Notes under the pieces: model-generated | Database searches by the model: none | What the model saw: only the letters and a program-made list of their open reading frames with translations | What the model was told of the DNA's origin: nothing | Translations under genes and position numbers: made by a program | Assembly: GCA_016721085.1 (NCBI GenBank) | Contig: JADKJI010000007.1 | Coordinates: forward strand, 1-15,803 | DNA length: 15,803 nt | Source of the DNA: Chitinophagaceae bacterium | Lineage (GTDB): Bacteria; Bacteroidota; Bacteroidia; Chitinophagales; Chitinophagaceae | Direction: 5' to 3' | Part shown: positions 7,318 through 15,803 of the stretch, piece by piece | Layout of the letters: each line of letters starts with the position of its first letter | Numbering within the stretch: position 1 is the stretch's first letter

Positions 7318-7338
7318 CAACGTAAAACTTACAACTTA
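7304..7338. repeat. Heptanucleotide tandem array (AAACTTA/CAACTTA)
   Basis: Five 7-base units: CAACTTA, AAACTTA, CAACGTA, AAACTTA, CAACTTA. The array starts at the tail of repeat copy B and ends 13 bases beyond the stop of the minus-strand beta-barrel gene. Confidence 0.8.
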
Positions 7339-7351
7339 CACCTCATCCCTC

Positions 7352-9785
7352 CTAATTCGTCTTTATCCGATTCTTCTCCGTATCAGAAGCTCCCGATTCC
7401 CTCGCATTCAGCGATTTTCCTTTATTGAATCGGTAAGTAAAGCTGAGGGAAGCTACCCTTGAATCCAGATAACTCAACCAGTTGGCTTTAGAGTTGGCAA
7501 TATTCCTGATATCACCACCTGGCTGGTTAGAATAAAACATATCAGATACGTTTAAACGAAGTGTTCCTTTTCCTTTCCATAATTTTTGAGAAACACCAAC
7601 CCTTGCCTGCCAAACCGGAATGGTAAGAAATTGTGCAACCAATATCCTGGTTTGGTAAGAACCCCCTAATTCAGCACTCAGTGATTTTGTGATAATGAAC
7701 TGATTGACCGGTTGAATAAACCAATAGAACCGGCTTTCGTCAAGCACTTGTCCGTAAATCATCGATTCATAACTCATAACCTTTCCCTCAGTATATAATT
7801 GCAGGGTCCACCACTTTGCAATTTTGAAATTGCCATTTACTGTAATTCCATATACCTGCTGTTTGCCAAAGTTTCCTGGTCTACTATAATAGATAGTCCC
7901 TTTTTGTTCATTAGTTTCCTGGATAAGATTTTTTACAAGACTATATTCCAAACTAGTACTCAGGAAATTCTTATAAGTGTGTGAGAATTCAAAGTTATAA
8001 GAGAAGGTAGGTTCCAGAAATGGATTGCCTCCATAATAAGTATACCTGTCGAGAGGATAAGTAAACGGATTCATATCCTGGTAATTCGGACGGTCAATTC
8101 TTCTTCCAAATGAAAAGCCCAATTGATGTTTGTCAGAAGTATCTAGTTTGTAGCTAAGATAAAATGTTGGGAAGAGGCTGGTGTAGTTCCTGGTAAAAGA
8201 AGAATCTTTTATCAAGGGATTGCCAAGCTGATTGCCTTGATATTTGTATTTTCTAACCGAAGTCCTGCCTGAATGGAAAATGCTTTGCCTTCTTTCGAAA
8301 AATTCAGATAAGCAGCATTGATATTTTCCTGATACTTGAAGCGGTTGCTGAATTCATAATTGGGAGTGGGTATGGTATTCACCACATCAAAAAAATCGGC
8401 GGTGTTATCGGTTTTGACAAAACTTATTTTGCCACCAGCATCCATCTTTATCCCTTTTGAAAGGGGAGTGGAATAATCAATTTTCCTGTTCGAACACCTA
8501 TTGAAGCTGGAAGAGAAGAAGATAATACTGTTTCATTCACTAAAATATTATCAGCTGTGTAGGTGCTGTTTTTTAATAGTTGCGTATGGGTTGATTTATA
8601 TTGGATATAGTCCAGGTTCATACTCAATTCCTCACCAGGTTTTTTCATCTTAAGGGCATAGTTAAGATTGATACTCCCATTCTTCCATACTTTGTCGGAA
8701 GGATTACTGGCTCTTATCAGATTCACTACATCATCATTTGCATCCAGAAGATTTGCTTTATTAGTAGTGGGAACAAATGAAGGATTGATAAATCCTGACA
8801 AGGCTATGCCTACAGTTGATTTGGAAGTTATATAGTAATCGGCACCTATTCGAAGGTTGGTGCTTTTCAGTTCTTTCTTGATGTAGGAGTTCTGACTGAA
8901 AGTGGAGTTTTTTGTTCCATTTGGATTGAAGTAATAGCGGTTAATTGTCAGGTCCTGGTACGTGTTATTTTGATTCCAACTGAAATTGGTGAAGAAGTTC
9001 ACTTTATTAACACGATAATTAAAGTTGAAGCTGTTATTGGTTCGCATATAGGTTCCTTGTCCATAGCTGAGAGTTATAGAACCATTGAAACCTTTTGCCC
9101 GGTTTCTTTTCAATTTTATATTGATAACACCTGCATTACCTTCTGCATCATATTTTGCAGGAGGGTTTGTCATAATTTCTATCGATTCAATGGTGCTGGA
9201 AGGAATGGAACGCAGATACGCAGCAAGATCAGCTGCTGCCAGATATGTTGGCTTATCATCGATGAATACAAAAACACCTTGCTTCCCTTTTAATGATATG
9301 TTGCCATCAATATCCACCATTACGCCTGGCGCTTTTTCCAAAACTTCAAGAGATGTGGCTCCGGCATTACTGATTAACAAATCAGGATTGATCACTACGC
9401 GATCTATTTTCCTTTCTACAAATGATTTTTTTCCAGTTACATTCACTTCCTGCAATTCTTTTACAGCAGGTTTTAATGTATATGAGGAAAGAGATATTGT
9501 AGGTTGTTGATTAGTGATGCTTATAAGGTCAGAAAAAAAGGTTTCGAAACTTGTATGGGTGATCTTGATAAAATAATTTCCTTCTGCTAGTTTTTCAAAA
9601 TTGAAACTTCCATCGTCTTCAATAAAGCTTGTCTTTAACAGGCTGGTATCTTTTCCTTTTAAAAGGGAAACGATTGCACCTGACATTTCTTTATGATTAT
9701 TTACGCTTCCTGTTATTTTTCCAATTTGTGATTGAGCAGGAATAGCAGCAATAAATAGCAATGAGGTTATAAGCAGCTTAAGCAT
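7352..9785 (-). CDS. Outer-membrane beta-barrel family protein, TonB-receptor-like (frameshifted)
   Basis: About 811 residues after repair. A signal peptide (MLKLLITSLLFIAAIPAQSQ) is followed by a CarboxypepD_reg-like domain (GKITGSVNN to about residue 105) and a plug-like region: VNVTGKKSFVERKIDRVV, LEVLEKAPGVMVDIDGNISL, VFIDDKPTYL, IESIEIMTNPPAKYDAEGNAG. A long beta-barrel follows, ending VASLSFTYRF plus a charged tail, as in the OMP_b-brl_3 family of Chitinophaga-like bacteria. Two single-base losses split it: in the A run near 8476-8480 (restoring GKIDYSTPLSKGIKMDAGG) and near 8236 (restoring NTNIKGNQLGNPLIKDSS). It sits in the outer membrane. Neither ligand nor transport activity is visible, and no SusD partner is present. 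It lies 23 bases downstream of a small membrane peptide on the same strand. Confidence 0.9.
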
Positions 9786-9808
9786 AATGGTTTCTATGAA
9801 TTATTGGT

Positions 9809-9943
9809 TCACTTTGTTGAATGGGTGCTGATATATAGCCATTGTCCGGTTTTATAACCAGATTTTACCAGTGCAATTACACCAACTACTAAAACCAGTA
9901 CTAAAAATATCTGGAAAGCTGTTTTTTTGAAATTTTCTTTCAT
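9809..9943 (-). CDS. Small single-span membrane peptide, function unknown (44 aa)
   Basis: From the ATG at 9943 the product begins MKENFKKTAFQIFLVLVLVV and continues GVIALVKSGYKTGQWLYIST. It has a basic N-terminus, one hydrophobic segment (about residues 9-26) and a short polar tail, so a single inner-membrane helix is likely. The open frame extends upstream to 10033, but the extra 30 residues look like untranslated leader, so I prefer the inner start. It ends 23 bases before the beta-barrel gene and is probably cotranscribed. I recognise no family. It could be a lone small membrane protein or a helper of the outer-membrane protein. Confidence 0.5.
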   Translation of the reverse strand: MKENFKKTAFQIFLVLVLVVGVIALVKSGYKTGQWLYISTHSTK

Positions 9944-10263
9944 AGCAGTTGAAGTATTTGAAATGTTAAGAAAACCTAAATGGCTAGTCGACAAAGTAAA
10001 TGTAAAGTATGGCCGAGCTTTTTGTCTTTTCATTTATATGAATGGTGAAGGGAGACGGTAAAGGGTTAGGGTACGTGAGTAAGATAATTCTCTATCTGCT
10101 GAACATATATTCAAAAGAATAGATAAGCGAAAATCGGATATGGAAACTACGAACTTGGGATGGCTTTATTACCCAAATACCTTAATTTTATCGACCTTCT
10201 TGCTATGTTAGAATTCAGTATTTCCTTCCTGCTATAACAGGTGGGAATTAAATAAATAATACT
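9944..10263. other. Divergent intergenic region between the beta-barrel operon and murQ
   Basis: About 320 bases separate the minus-strand operon from murQ, so promoters for both directions should lie here. I found no exact TAnnTTTG element on either strand. The nearest are TAATTTTA at 10183-10190 (+, but with no well-spaced -33 element) and TTACTTTG on the minus strand near 9992-9999. No RNA gene or repeat was seen. Confidence 0.5.
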
Positions 10264-11106
10264 ATGCCCCGTCTTACAGAACAGCCTTCTTTTCATCGAC
10301 ATCTGGAAACAAAATCGGTTGAAGAAATAACCGCCTTAATCAATCAGGAAGATCAAAAAGTGGCCCTTGCCATACAAGCGGCATTGCCTCAGGTAAATGC
10401 TCTAATAACTAAAGTTGTAGACAAACTGAAAACAGGGGGGAGGATGTTTTATCTGGGAGCAGGAAGTGGAGGAAGGTTATCTGTGCTTGATGCATTGGAA
10501 TTGCCTACAACCTATGGCATACAGAAAGGTATTGTGAACGTAATTCTTGCGGGAGGCATTCCCCGATTGGCAGAAGCCCCTGAAGAAAAGGAAGATGAAG
10601 TGGAAACAGGTTGGTTGGAGTTGTTGCAAAACAAGATAAATGACAAAGATATTGTAATTGGAATTTCCGCAAGCGGTACTACCCCTTTCGTTGTTGGAGC
10701 CCTCACCCGTTGCCGGGAACATGGTATTACTACCGCTTGTATTGTAAGTAATCCCGATTCTCCAATTGCAGCTCTGGCAGATTTACCAGTAGAAGTTATT
10801 ACAGGCCCTGAATTCATTACAGGAAGTACTCGTATGAAATGTGGTACTGCCCAGAAAATGCTTTTCGATATGATAAGCACCACTACCATGATTCAATTAG
10901 GCAGGGTGAAAGACAATAAGATGGTGAATGTGGTCCTTATCAATGATAAGATAACCGACAGGGCTGTGAAGATGCTTATGGAAATGACAGGTATGGATGA
11001 TTATGATGCAGCAAAACAATTGTTATTAAAAAACGGTAGTGTACAGGCAGCAATAGACAGTATTGATCTTAATGGATTTTCTCTTCCTCCCAACTCGATA
11101 CTTTAA
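10264..11106 (+). CDS. murQ: N-acetylmuramic acid 6-phosphate etherase MurQ
   Basis: MurQ cleaves the D-lactyl ether of MurNAc 6-phosphate to give GlcNAc 6-phosphate, feeding peptidoglycan sugars into amino-sugar metabolism in the cytoplasm. The 280-residue protein is intact. It has a SIS-type sugar-isomerase fold: GGRMFYLGAGSGGRLSVLDALELPTTYG (58-85), IVIGISASGTTPFV with the phosphate-binding serines, and GPEFITGSTRMKCGTAQKM, the MurQ signature. The two glutamates implicated in catalysis in E. coli MurQ (Glu83, Glu114) align with Glu79 (ALELPTTYG) and Glu110 (EEKED). It is slightly shorter at the C-terminus than the roughly 298-residue E. coli enzyme. The stop is closely followed by a sugar permease gene on the same strand, suggesting an operon for MurNAc salvage. 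No MurNAc kinase is in the window. Confidence 0.96.
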   Translation: MPRLTEQPSFHRHLETKSVEEITALINQEDQKVALAIQAALPQVNALITKVVDKLKTGGRMFYLGAGSGGRLSVLDALELPTTYGIQKGIVNVILAGGIPRLAEAPEEKEDEVETGWLELLQNKINDKDIVIGISASGTTPFVVGALTRCREHGITTACIVSNPDSPIAALADLPVEVITGPEFITGSTRMKCGTAQKMLFDMISTTTMIQLGRVKDNKMVNVVLINDKITDRAVKMLMEMTGMDDYDAAKQLLLKNGSVQAAIDSIDLNGFSLPPNSIL

Positions 11107-11129
11107 TAGTGTCATTTTTATCAAGACGT

Positions 11130-12398
11130 ATGAATAATATAACTATTGCCAATAAATCAGGAGCTTCTTACAGAACACAATTGGTTATTATAGGATCCTT
11201 TTTTTTCATGTTTGGTTTTGTTACCTGGGTGAATGGAACATTAATTCCTTATTTAAGGATTGCTTGTGAGTTGAAAGACTGGCAACCCTATCTTGTAACA
11301 TTTGCATTCTATATTTCATATACAATAATGGCACTTCCTTCAAGTAAAATATTACAGTTTACAGGAATGATCAATGGTATACGCACAGGTTTATTGATAA
11401 TGGTATTGGGTTGTCTTATTTTTATTCCAGCTGCACTTACGAGGAGTTATCTGCTATTTCTTATTGGTTTATTTATAGTAGGTACAGGACTTACTTTATT
11501 GCAGACAGCCATTAATCCATACATAACGCTTATAGGGCCTTCTTCCAGTGCAGCACAGCGTATCAGTATCATGGGAATATGCAATAAGTTCGCTGGCATT
11601 ATTGCTCCTTTTATCCTCAGCGCTATTATACTTAGTAATGCCGATGCTCTTATGGAGGAACTATCAATTCTCAGTCCTGCTGCTAAACAGGTTCGTTTAG
11701 ATGCATTGGCACATGATGTGATAGTTCCTTATGCCATTCTTGCTGGTATTTTGTTGCTGGTTTCATTTGGGATAAAATATGCGAAATTACCTGAAGTAGA
11801 TACACAAACTGCAGACCATTCAGATGATAGGCAATTGATCATGAATAATGCTGGAGTGTCCAGGAATGGTCAGATGTTTCGGGGTTTTCTGGCCATATTT
11901 TGTGCAGTGGGTGTTGAAGTAGTGGCAGGCGATACCATTTCCAATTATGGCATTTATAATGGCATATCGCTTGATATAGCAAAAAGCCTGACATCCCTTA
12001 CACTGGCAGGAATGTTGGCTGGTTATATCATAGGAATAATTACCATACCCAAATATATTTCACAGAATAAGGCATATCTGTATTCGGCTATCCTTGGACT
12101 TATTTTCGCTGCTTTGATTCTTTTTTCTTCGGGTTGGACTTCAATTATAGGTGTAGCCTTACTGGGTTTTGCCAATGCCATGTTATGGCCTGCTATTTGG
12201 CCAAAAGCTCTTGAAGGACTTACAGGCAAGACACTCAATAACGCATCAGCTATTTTAATCATGGGTATTGCCGGGGGGGCCATATTACCCTTGATTTATG
12301 GATGGGTAAGTACAGGTACGAATAATAAGTGGGGTTATATGGTGGTAATTCCCTGTTATATTTATAGCATTTATTATAGCAAAAGAGGGAGGCCCTGA
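11130..12398 (+). CDS. FucP/GluP-family MFS sugar permease (candidate MurNAc/amino-sugar transporter)
   Basis: An inner-membrane major facilitator with about 12 hydrophobic segments and about 422 residues. FFFMFGFVTWVNGTLIPYLR near the N-terminus is the signature of the glucose/galactose (GluP) branch of the L-fucose:H+ symporter family, and LLQTAINPYI, FANAMLWPAIWPKALEGL and the C-terminal PCYIYSIYYSKRG also fit. The ATG at 11130 is preferred because the family starts shortly before the first helix; an in-frame GTG at 11109, two bases after the murQ stop, would add seven residues (SFLSRR). It is probably cotranscribed with murQ, so its cargo is probably MurNAc or a related sugar. FucP-family members that carry GlcNAc (NagP) are known in Shewanella. 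Specificity is inference from the neighbour; glucose or galactose remain possible. Confidence 0.88.
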   Translation: MNNITIANKSGASYRTQLVIIGSFFFMFGFVTWVNGTLIPYLRIACELKDWQPYLVTFAFYISYTIMALPSSKILQFTGMINGIRTGLLIMVLGCLIFIPAALTRSYLLFLIGLFIVGTGLTLLQTAINPYITLIGPSSSAAQRISIMGICNKFAGIIAPFILSAIILSNADALMEELSILSPAAKQVRLDALAHDVIVPYAILAGILLLVSFGIKYAKLPEVDTQTADHSDDRQLIMNNAGVSRNGQMFRGFLAIFCAVGVEVVAGDTISNYGIYNGISLDIAKSLTSLTLAGMLAGYIIGIITIPKYISQNKAYLYSAILGLIFAALILFSSGWTSIIGVALLGFANAMLWPAIWPKALEGLTGKTLNNASAILIMGIAGGAILPLIYGWVSTGTNNKWGYMVVIPCYIYSIYYSKRGRP

Positions 12399-12563
12399 TT
12401 GCTATCAGTAACTGTTTTTAGCCGCTAAAACCCTAGGGTCCACGTAATAGGGTATACTTGAAGGATAACCATCAAAAATGTTGTTTATCATAAGGGTTTT
12501 ATATCACGTAAATCCTTCATATTTTTCTATTTCGCCTTCCTTTTTTCCCTACCTTCAGGCCCT

Positions 12564-13625
12564 ATGGCATTTATTGACAGAATCCTTCACGTGCCTTCAT
12601 ACGGCTGGAGTGATGAAAAAGGCGAATTAGTAGTTCCATCTGTAAAGACTTTATACGGAGAAGCTTTTTCTCGTATTAATATATTCAAGTCTAGAAAGAA
12701 TTGGATTTCCATGATCAGTTGGTTGATGGTGGTTTGTATGTTGCCTTTCTTCCTGCTTTTTATATTCAAATACTTTTCTTTAAAATTATTGATTGCATTT
12801 ATCCTGTATGCCATGATTATCATGGGTACTCATGGAACCATCTGGTTTCATAGATATGGAACTCATAAGGCATATACTTTCAGTCATCCTATATTTCGTT
12901 TCATAACTCAAAATCTCGTATTACGTACGTTTCCTGAGGAGATATATGTAGTATCCCATCACGTTCATCATGCTAAGTCTGATAAGCCTGGTGATCCATA
13001 TAATCCGATGGGTGGATTTATGTATTGTATGTTGAGTGATGTAAACCATCAAAGTATTGCCCGGGATTTGACAGTTGAGGAATATGCCCGTGTTGCTGGG
13101 TTTATGAATCACACCGGTGTATGGGTTAATAGTTACAAACAATACCAGAAATGGGGTTCCGTAGCTTCTCCTTTGTACACTTTTGGGCTTTGGATATTAA
13201 ATTGGTCATTTTGGTATGCTGCTTTCTATCTTATAGGCGGACATGGATTAGCCTGCACTTTATTCGGCGCCGCCATGTTCTGGTTCATCTTTGTAAGGGC
13301 CTTCAATTATACCGGTCATGGTAAAGGCAAGGAAATGCATGTGGATGGAATTGATTTTGATCGCAGGAACCTCTCGATAAATCAAATGCGCCCCGGGCTT
13401 TTTGCCGGGGAATGGCATAATAATCACCATCTCTATCCCGCCAGCGCCCGTGCAGGCTTTCTGCCTTACCAATTGGATCTGGCATGGATATATATTTACT
13501 CCCTTTATAAGATGGGGATGGTTTCTTCCTACAAAGACAATAAGAAAGACTTCATCAGGAAGTATATTGTTGGAAAATCAAAACCATTGGTTGAGCAGCA
13601 GAAAATGGTTGAAGAGTACGCCTAA
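12564..13625 (+). CDS. Membrane fatty-acid (acyl-CoA type) desaturase
   Basis: An intact 353-residue di-iron membrane desaturase that inserts a cis double bond into fatty acyl chains, adjusting membrane fluidity. The three histidine boxes are present: HRYGTHK (96-102, with His90 in GTHGTIWFH upstream), HHVHH (132-136) and HNNHH (285-289). Hydrophobic pairs lie before the first box (about 48-88) and between the second and third (about 203-247). The start ATG is chosen because no earlier in-frame ATG is near and the N-terminus MAFIDRILHVPSYGW is cytoplasmic in character. It lies 165 bases after the permease gene, so it probably has its own promoter. The electron donor is not encoded adjacently unless the downstream redox proteins serve it. 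Regiospecificity cannot be told. Confidence 0.92.
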   Translation: MAFIDRILHVPSYGWSDEKGELVVPSVKTLYGEAFSRINIFKSRKNWISMISWLMVVCMLPFFLLFIFKYFSLKLLIAFILYAMIIMGTHGTIWFHRYGTHKAYTFSHPIFRFITQNLVLRTFPEEIYVVSHHVHHAKSDKPGDPYNPMGGFMYCMLSDVNHQSIARDLTVEEYARVAGFMNHTGVWVNSYKQYQKWGSVASPLYTFGLWILNWSFWYAAFYLIGGHGLACTLFGAAMFWFIFVRAFNYTGHGKGKEMHVDGIDFDRRNLSINQMRPGLFAGEWHNNHHLYPASARAGFLPYQLDLAWIYIYSLYKMGMVSSYKDNKKDFIRKYIVGKSKPLVEQQKMVEEYA

Positions 13626-13691
13626 GGTAAAATCCTGGATTCTTTCGGTAGATTGCAACAATTCCCACTGGGAACTTGTCTTACATATATC

Positions 13692-14946
13692 ATGAGAATA
13701 GTTATTGTTGGAGGTGGTTTTGCCGGAATCAACTTCGCGAAACAATTGGCAGGCAAGCAGGATATAGAAATCATTTTAATTGACAGGAACAACTATCACT
13801 TTTTTCCCCCGCTTCTATATCAGGTTGCTACATCTTTCATAGAACCATCAAATATCAGTTATCCCTTTCGTAAGATGTTCCAGAATAAAGGGAATATCTA
13901 TTTCCATTACGGTTCTTTAGTACAAATTAATAGTGCTGCGAAAATATCGAAACCACCTCAGGTAAATTCGATTATGATTTCCTGGTGTTGGCCATGGGTA
14001 CAGAAACCAATTTTTTGGAATGGCTAATGTTGAGAAGAATGCATTACCTATGAAAAACATAGACGATGCCCTTCAAATCAGGAACCATTTATTGATACAA
14101 CTTGAAAAAGCCACCAGAATTCATGACGTTTCCCAAAGACAAAAATTACTGAATATTGTTATTGCCGGTGGTGGTCCAACAGGTGTAGAGGTATCTGGCA
14201 TGCTTGCCGAGATGAGCAAGAAGATTGTCTATAAGGATTACCCTGAATTCAAAGAACATCAGTTAGATATTTATCTTATTGATGCTGCTGATAAATTACT
14301 TGGCTCTATGAGCCAAAAATCCCAAAAAGAAGCATTGACAACATTGGGTAAATTAGGCGTGAACATTAAGCTGGGAATTTCAGTGAAGGATTATGATAAT
14401 GGAATAGTTAGTCTTTCTGATGGTACCACCATCGAAACAGCTACCCTAATCTGGGCTTCAGGGGTTATGGGGCGTAAAGCGCCAGGATTGCCAGCGGAAA
14501 GTATTGGAAGAGGAAGAAGAGTGATGGTAGATGGGTTCAATAAGGTTATAGGTGTAGAAGGTATTTATGCTTTGGGCGATCTCTGTTATCAAACTGCAGA
14601 TACTAATTACCCCAATGGACATCCGCAATTAGCACAGGTAGCCATTCAGCAAGGTCTGTTATTAGCTTCTAATATCCTGAAGACTCAGGTTGGAAAACCA
14701 ATGAAATCTTTCAGTTATAAGGATAAGGGCAGTATGGCAATCATTGCCAAATTCAAAGCAGTAGTTGACTTGCCAAAGGGTTTCTTCAAAGGATTTCTTG
14801 CCTGGCTTACCTGGCTATTTATTCATATCATTCCATTGGTGGGATTTGGAAACAAGGCTAAAGTGCTGTATAACTGGTTCTGGAGTTTCTTTACCAATGA
14901 CCCAACTTTACGATTGATTATCAGGCCTGAAGAAGACGATAAATAG
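13692..14946 (+). CDS. ndh: Type II NADH:quinone oxidoreductase (NDH-2-like, frameshifted)
   Basis: A single-subunit flavoprotein that passes electrons from NADH to the quinone pool without pumping protons. The start MRIVIVGGGFAGINFAKQL carries the FAD-binding GGGFAG; FFPPLLYQVAT follows, then a second Rossmann motif, IVIAGGGPTGVEVSGMLAEM, the FAD-binding IYALGDLC, and LAQVAIQQG, which matches the NDH-2 AQxAxQ quinone-site motif. The C-terminus has hydrophobic/amphipathic segments (FKGFLAWLTWLFIHIIPLVG) that would anchor it to the inner-membrane face. Two single-base losses break it: in the A run near 13954-13956 (restoring KISKTTSGKFDYDFLVLAMG) and in the T run 14011-14016 (restoring NFFGMANVEK). 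Repaired length is about 418 residues, usual for the family. The ATG at 13692 is chosen over an upstream in-frame ATG at 13653 because the Rossmann strand begins at once. Confidence 0.92.
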
Positions 14947-15044
14947 GTAATTCATACCCGGTTTCAATGACGTCATGCATGATTAAAATCATAGCCGAAC
15001 AATAGGTAAATTAATAGATTGCCGCCTCATTTTAATATCCCAGT

Positions 15045-15803
15045 ATGGAGGCAGGTCAGGCTAAAGTGATTCCAATTACAATCAATAAACTATCGGGACG
15101 ATCTTACTGATATGGCGTATTGTGCAAACACTGGTTTGGTTTCTTGGGCTTTTTATTTTTTTCAATCTCTTATTTAATCCATCTCTCGGCTTACTTCTTT
15201 TTTGGAATGTATTGATTCCTGTGGCTCCCGCATTACTAGTATTAGCTACTGGATTATGGAGGAATATCTGCCCCCTCGCCACTACCCAATTGATGCCTAG
15301 GCATTTCAATTTATCCATGAAAAAAAAGATGCCTGTTTCTCTTCAGGCAAAACTTCAACTTATAAGTGTGGTGGTGCTTTTTCTTTTAGTGCCACTTCGC
15401 CATGCAATATTCAATACCGATGGATTGGCTACTGCTATCCTTTTGATGGTATTATCTACCATAGCAGTGATTATGGGGTTTATCTATGATTGGAAAAGCG
15501 GGTGGTGCTCTACATTATGTCCTGTTCACCCTGTAGAAAGATTATATGGAAGCGCTTCCATATTTTCTTTTCCAAATGCCCATTGCGAGAATTGCGTAAA
15601 CTGTTCTATACCGTGTCCCGATTCAACTCCTAATTTCCATCCCGGAATTTCAAAGAAAACCAGTTGGCATTCGTGGAGTGGCTGGTTGATTGCTGGCGGA
15701 CTACCAGGTTTTGTATGGGCTTGGTTTCATGTACCCGATCAACATGGAATTGGCAGCATGAGTGAAATCATCACCATATACCAGATTCCATTTTTGGGAT
15801 TGG
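15045..15803 (+). CDS. Membrane-bound 4Fe-4S protein, NapH/polyferredoxin-like (3' partial, frameshifted)
   Basis: The gene runs off the window. ATG 15045 begins MEAGQAKVIPITINKLSGRSY; one base is then missing near 15105-15110, after which the frame reads IWRIVQTLVWFLGLFIFFNL and stays open to the end. Several hydrophobic helices alternate with cysteine motifs: NICPLATTQL, GWCSTLCPVHPVERLYG, and a classical 4Fe-4S cluster motif CxxCxxCxxxCP in CENCVNCSIPCP. This pattern of CxxxCP loops with ferredoxin-type clusters resembles NapH, NosR or CcoG-like proteins that carry electrons across or along the inner membrane. It follows the type II NADH dehydrogenase by about 100 bases on the same strand, so a shared quinone-linked redox role is possible. 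The partner downstream is not visible, so the exact pathway is undetermined. Confidence 0.8.

Larger units (their letters stand above)
6670..7351. other. Gene-free interval of about 680 bp, mostly repeats
   Basis: No convincing coding sequence lies here. The only open frame of note, 6744-6941 on the plus strand, runs through repeat DNA and has a low-complexity product. The first 110 bases hold the 5' flank of the Gfo/Idh gene. The rest is two copies of a composite palindromic repeat and a heptamer array, described separately. Confidence 0.8.

Noticed and set aside
8970..9510. Open frames of up to 141 codons on the plus strand opposite the beta-barrel gene
   Set aside because: They are antisense shadows of a clearly coding minus-strand frame.
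12429..12439. ACCCTAGGGT palindrome between the permease and desaturase genes
   Set aside because: A single 10-base palindrome with no second copy nearby and no promoter context; could be chance.
13662..13674. Hairpin TTCCC-ACT-GGGAA between the desaturase and ndh genes
   Set aside because: The stem is only 5 bp and no T tract follows, so a terminator call is not supported.
14981..14994. ATGATT-AA-AATCAT inverted repeat after ndh
   Set aside because: Short, AT-rich, with a 2-base loop and no T run; expected by chance in such sequence.

Overview
The window looks like a chromosomal segment of a Bacteroidota bacterium, most likely of the family Chitinophagaceae. This rests on recognition of protein styles, not on a search: TonB proteins with the GRNKDYGAY N-terminal motif, a CarboxypepD_reg-like outer-membrane beta-barrel protein, Tat-exported Gfo/Idh/MocA and sugar-isomerase proteins, promoters of the TTG/TAnnTTTG type, and intergenic arrays of short degenerate repeats.

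Layout. 1-1583 (+): two tandem TonB energy-transducer paralogues, the first cut by the window edge, each followed by a hairpin terminator. 1584-1884: an intergenic stretch with a direct repeat, two TAnnTTTG promoters and a strong terminator between them, possibly marking a small RNA. 1885-3267 (+): mnmE, the tRNA wobble-uridine modification GTPase. 3285-3896 (-): a secreted parvulin-like protein, convergent with mnmE. 4176-6669 (-): a two-gene operon of a Tat-exported Gfo/Idh/MocA oxidoreductase and a Tat-exported TIM-barrel isomerase/epimerase, ended by a terminator built from heptamer repeats. 6670-7351: about 680 bp without a gene, filled by two copies of a composite palindromic repeat. 7352-9943 (-): a large outer-membrane beta-barrel protein preceded by a 44-residue membrane peptide. 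10264-12398 (+): murQ and a FucP/GluP-type sugar permease, probably for recovery of peptidoglycan amino sugars. 12564-13625 (+): a membrane fatty-acid desaturase. 13692-14946 (+): a type II NADH dehydrogenase. 15045-end (+): a membrane 4Fe-4S protein, cut by the window edge.

A dominant technical feature is about 17 single- or double-base indels that break otherwise well-conserved genes (both tonB genes, mnmE, the Gfo/Idh gene, the beta-barrel gene, ndh and the Fe-S gene). Most lie in homopolymers, and each can be undone by restoring one or two bases, which gives full family-typical proteins ending in the expected C-termini. I read these as sequencing or consensus errors, not decay, and annotate the genes as whole CDSs with the breaks listed.

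I see no defence system, phage, transposase, CRISPR array, rRNA or tRNA. The most unusual material is non-coding: the composite repeat at 6781-7338, the heptamer arrays at the 3' ends of three minus-strand genes, and the promoter/terminator arrangement in front of mnmE.
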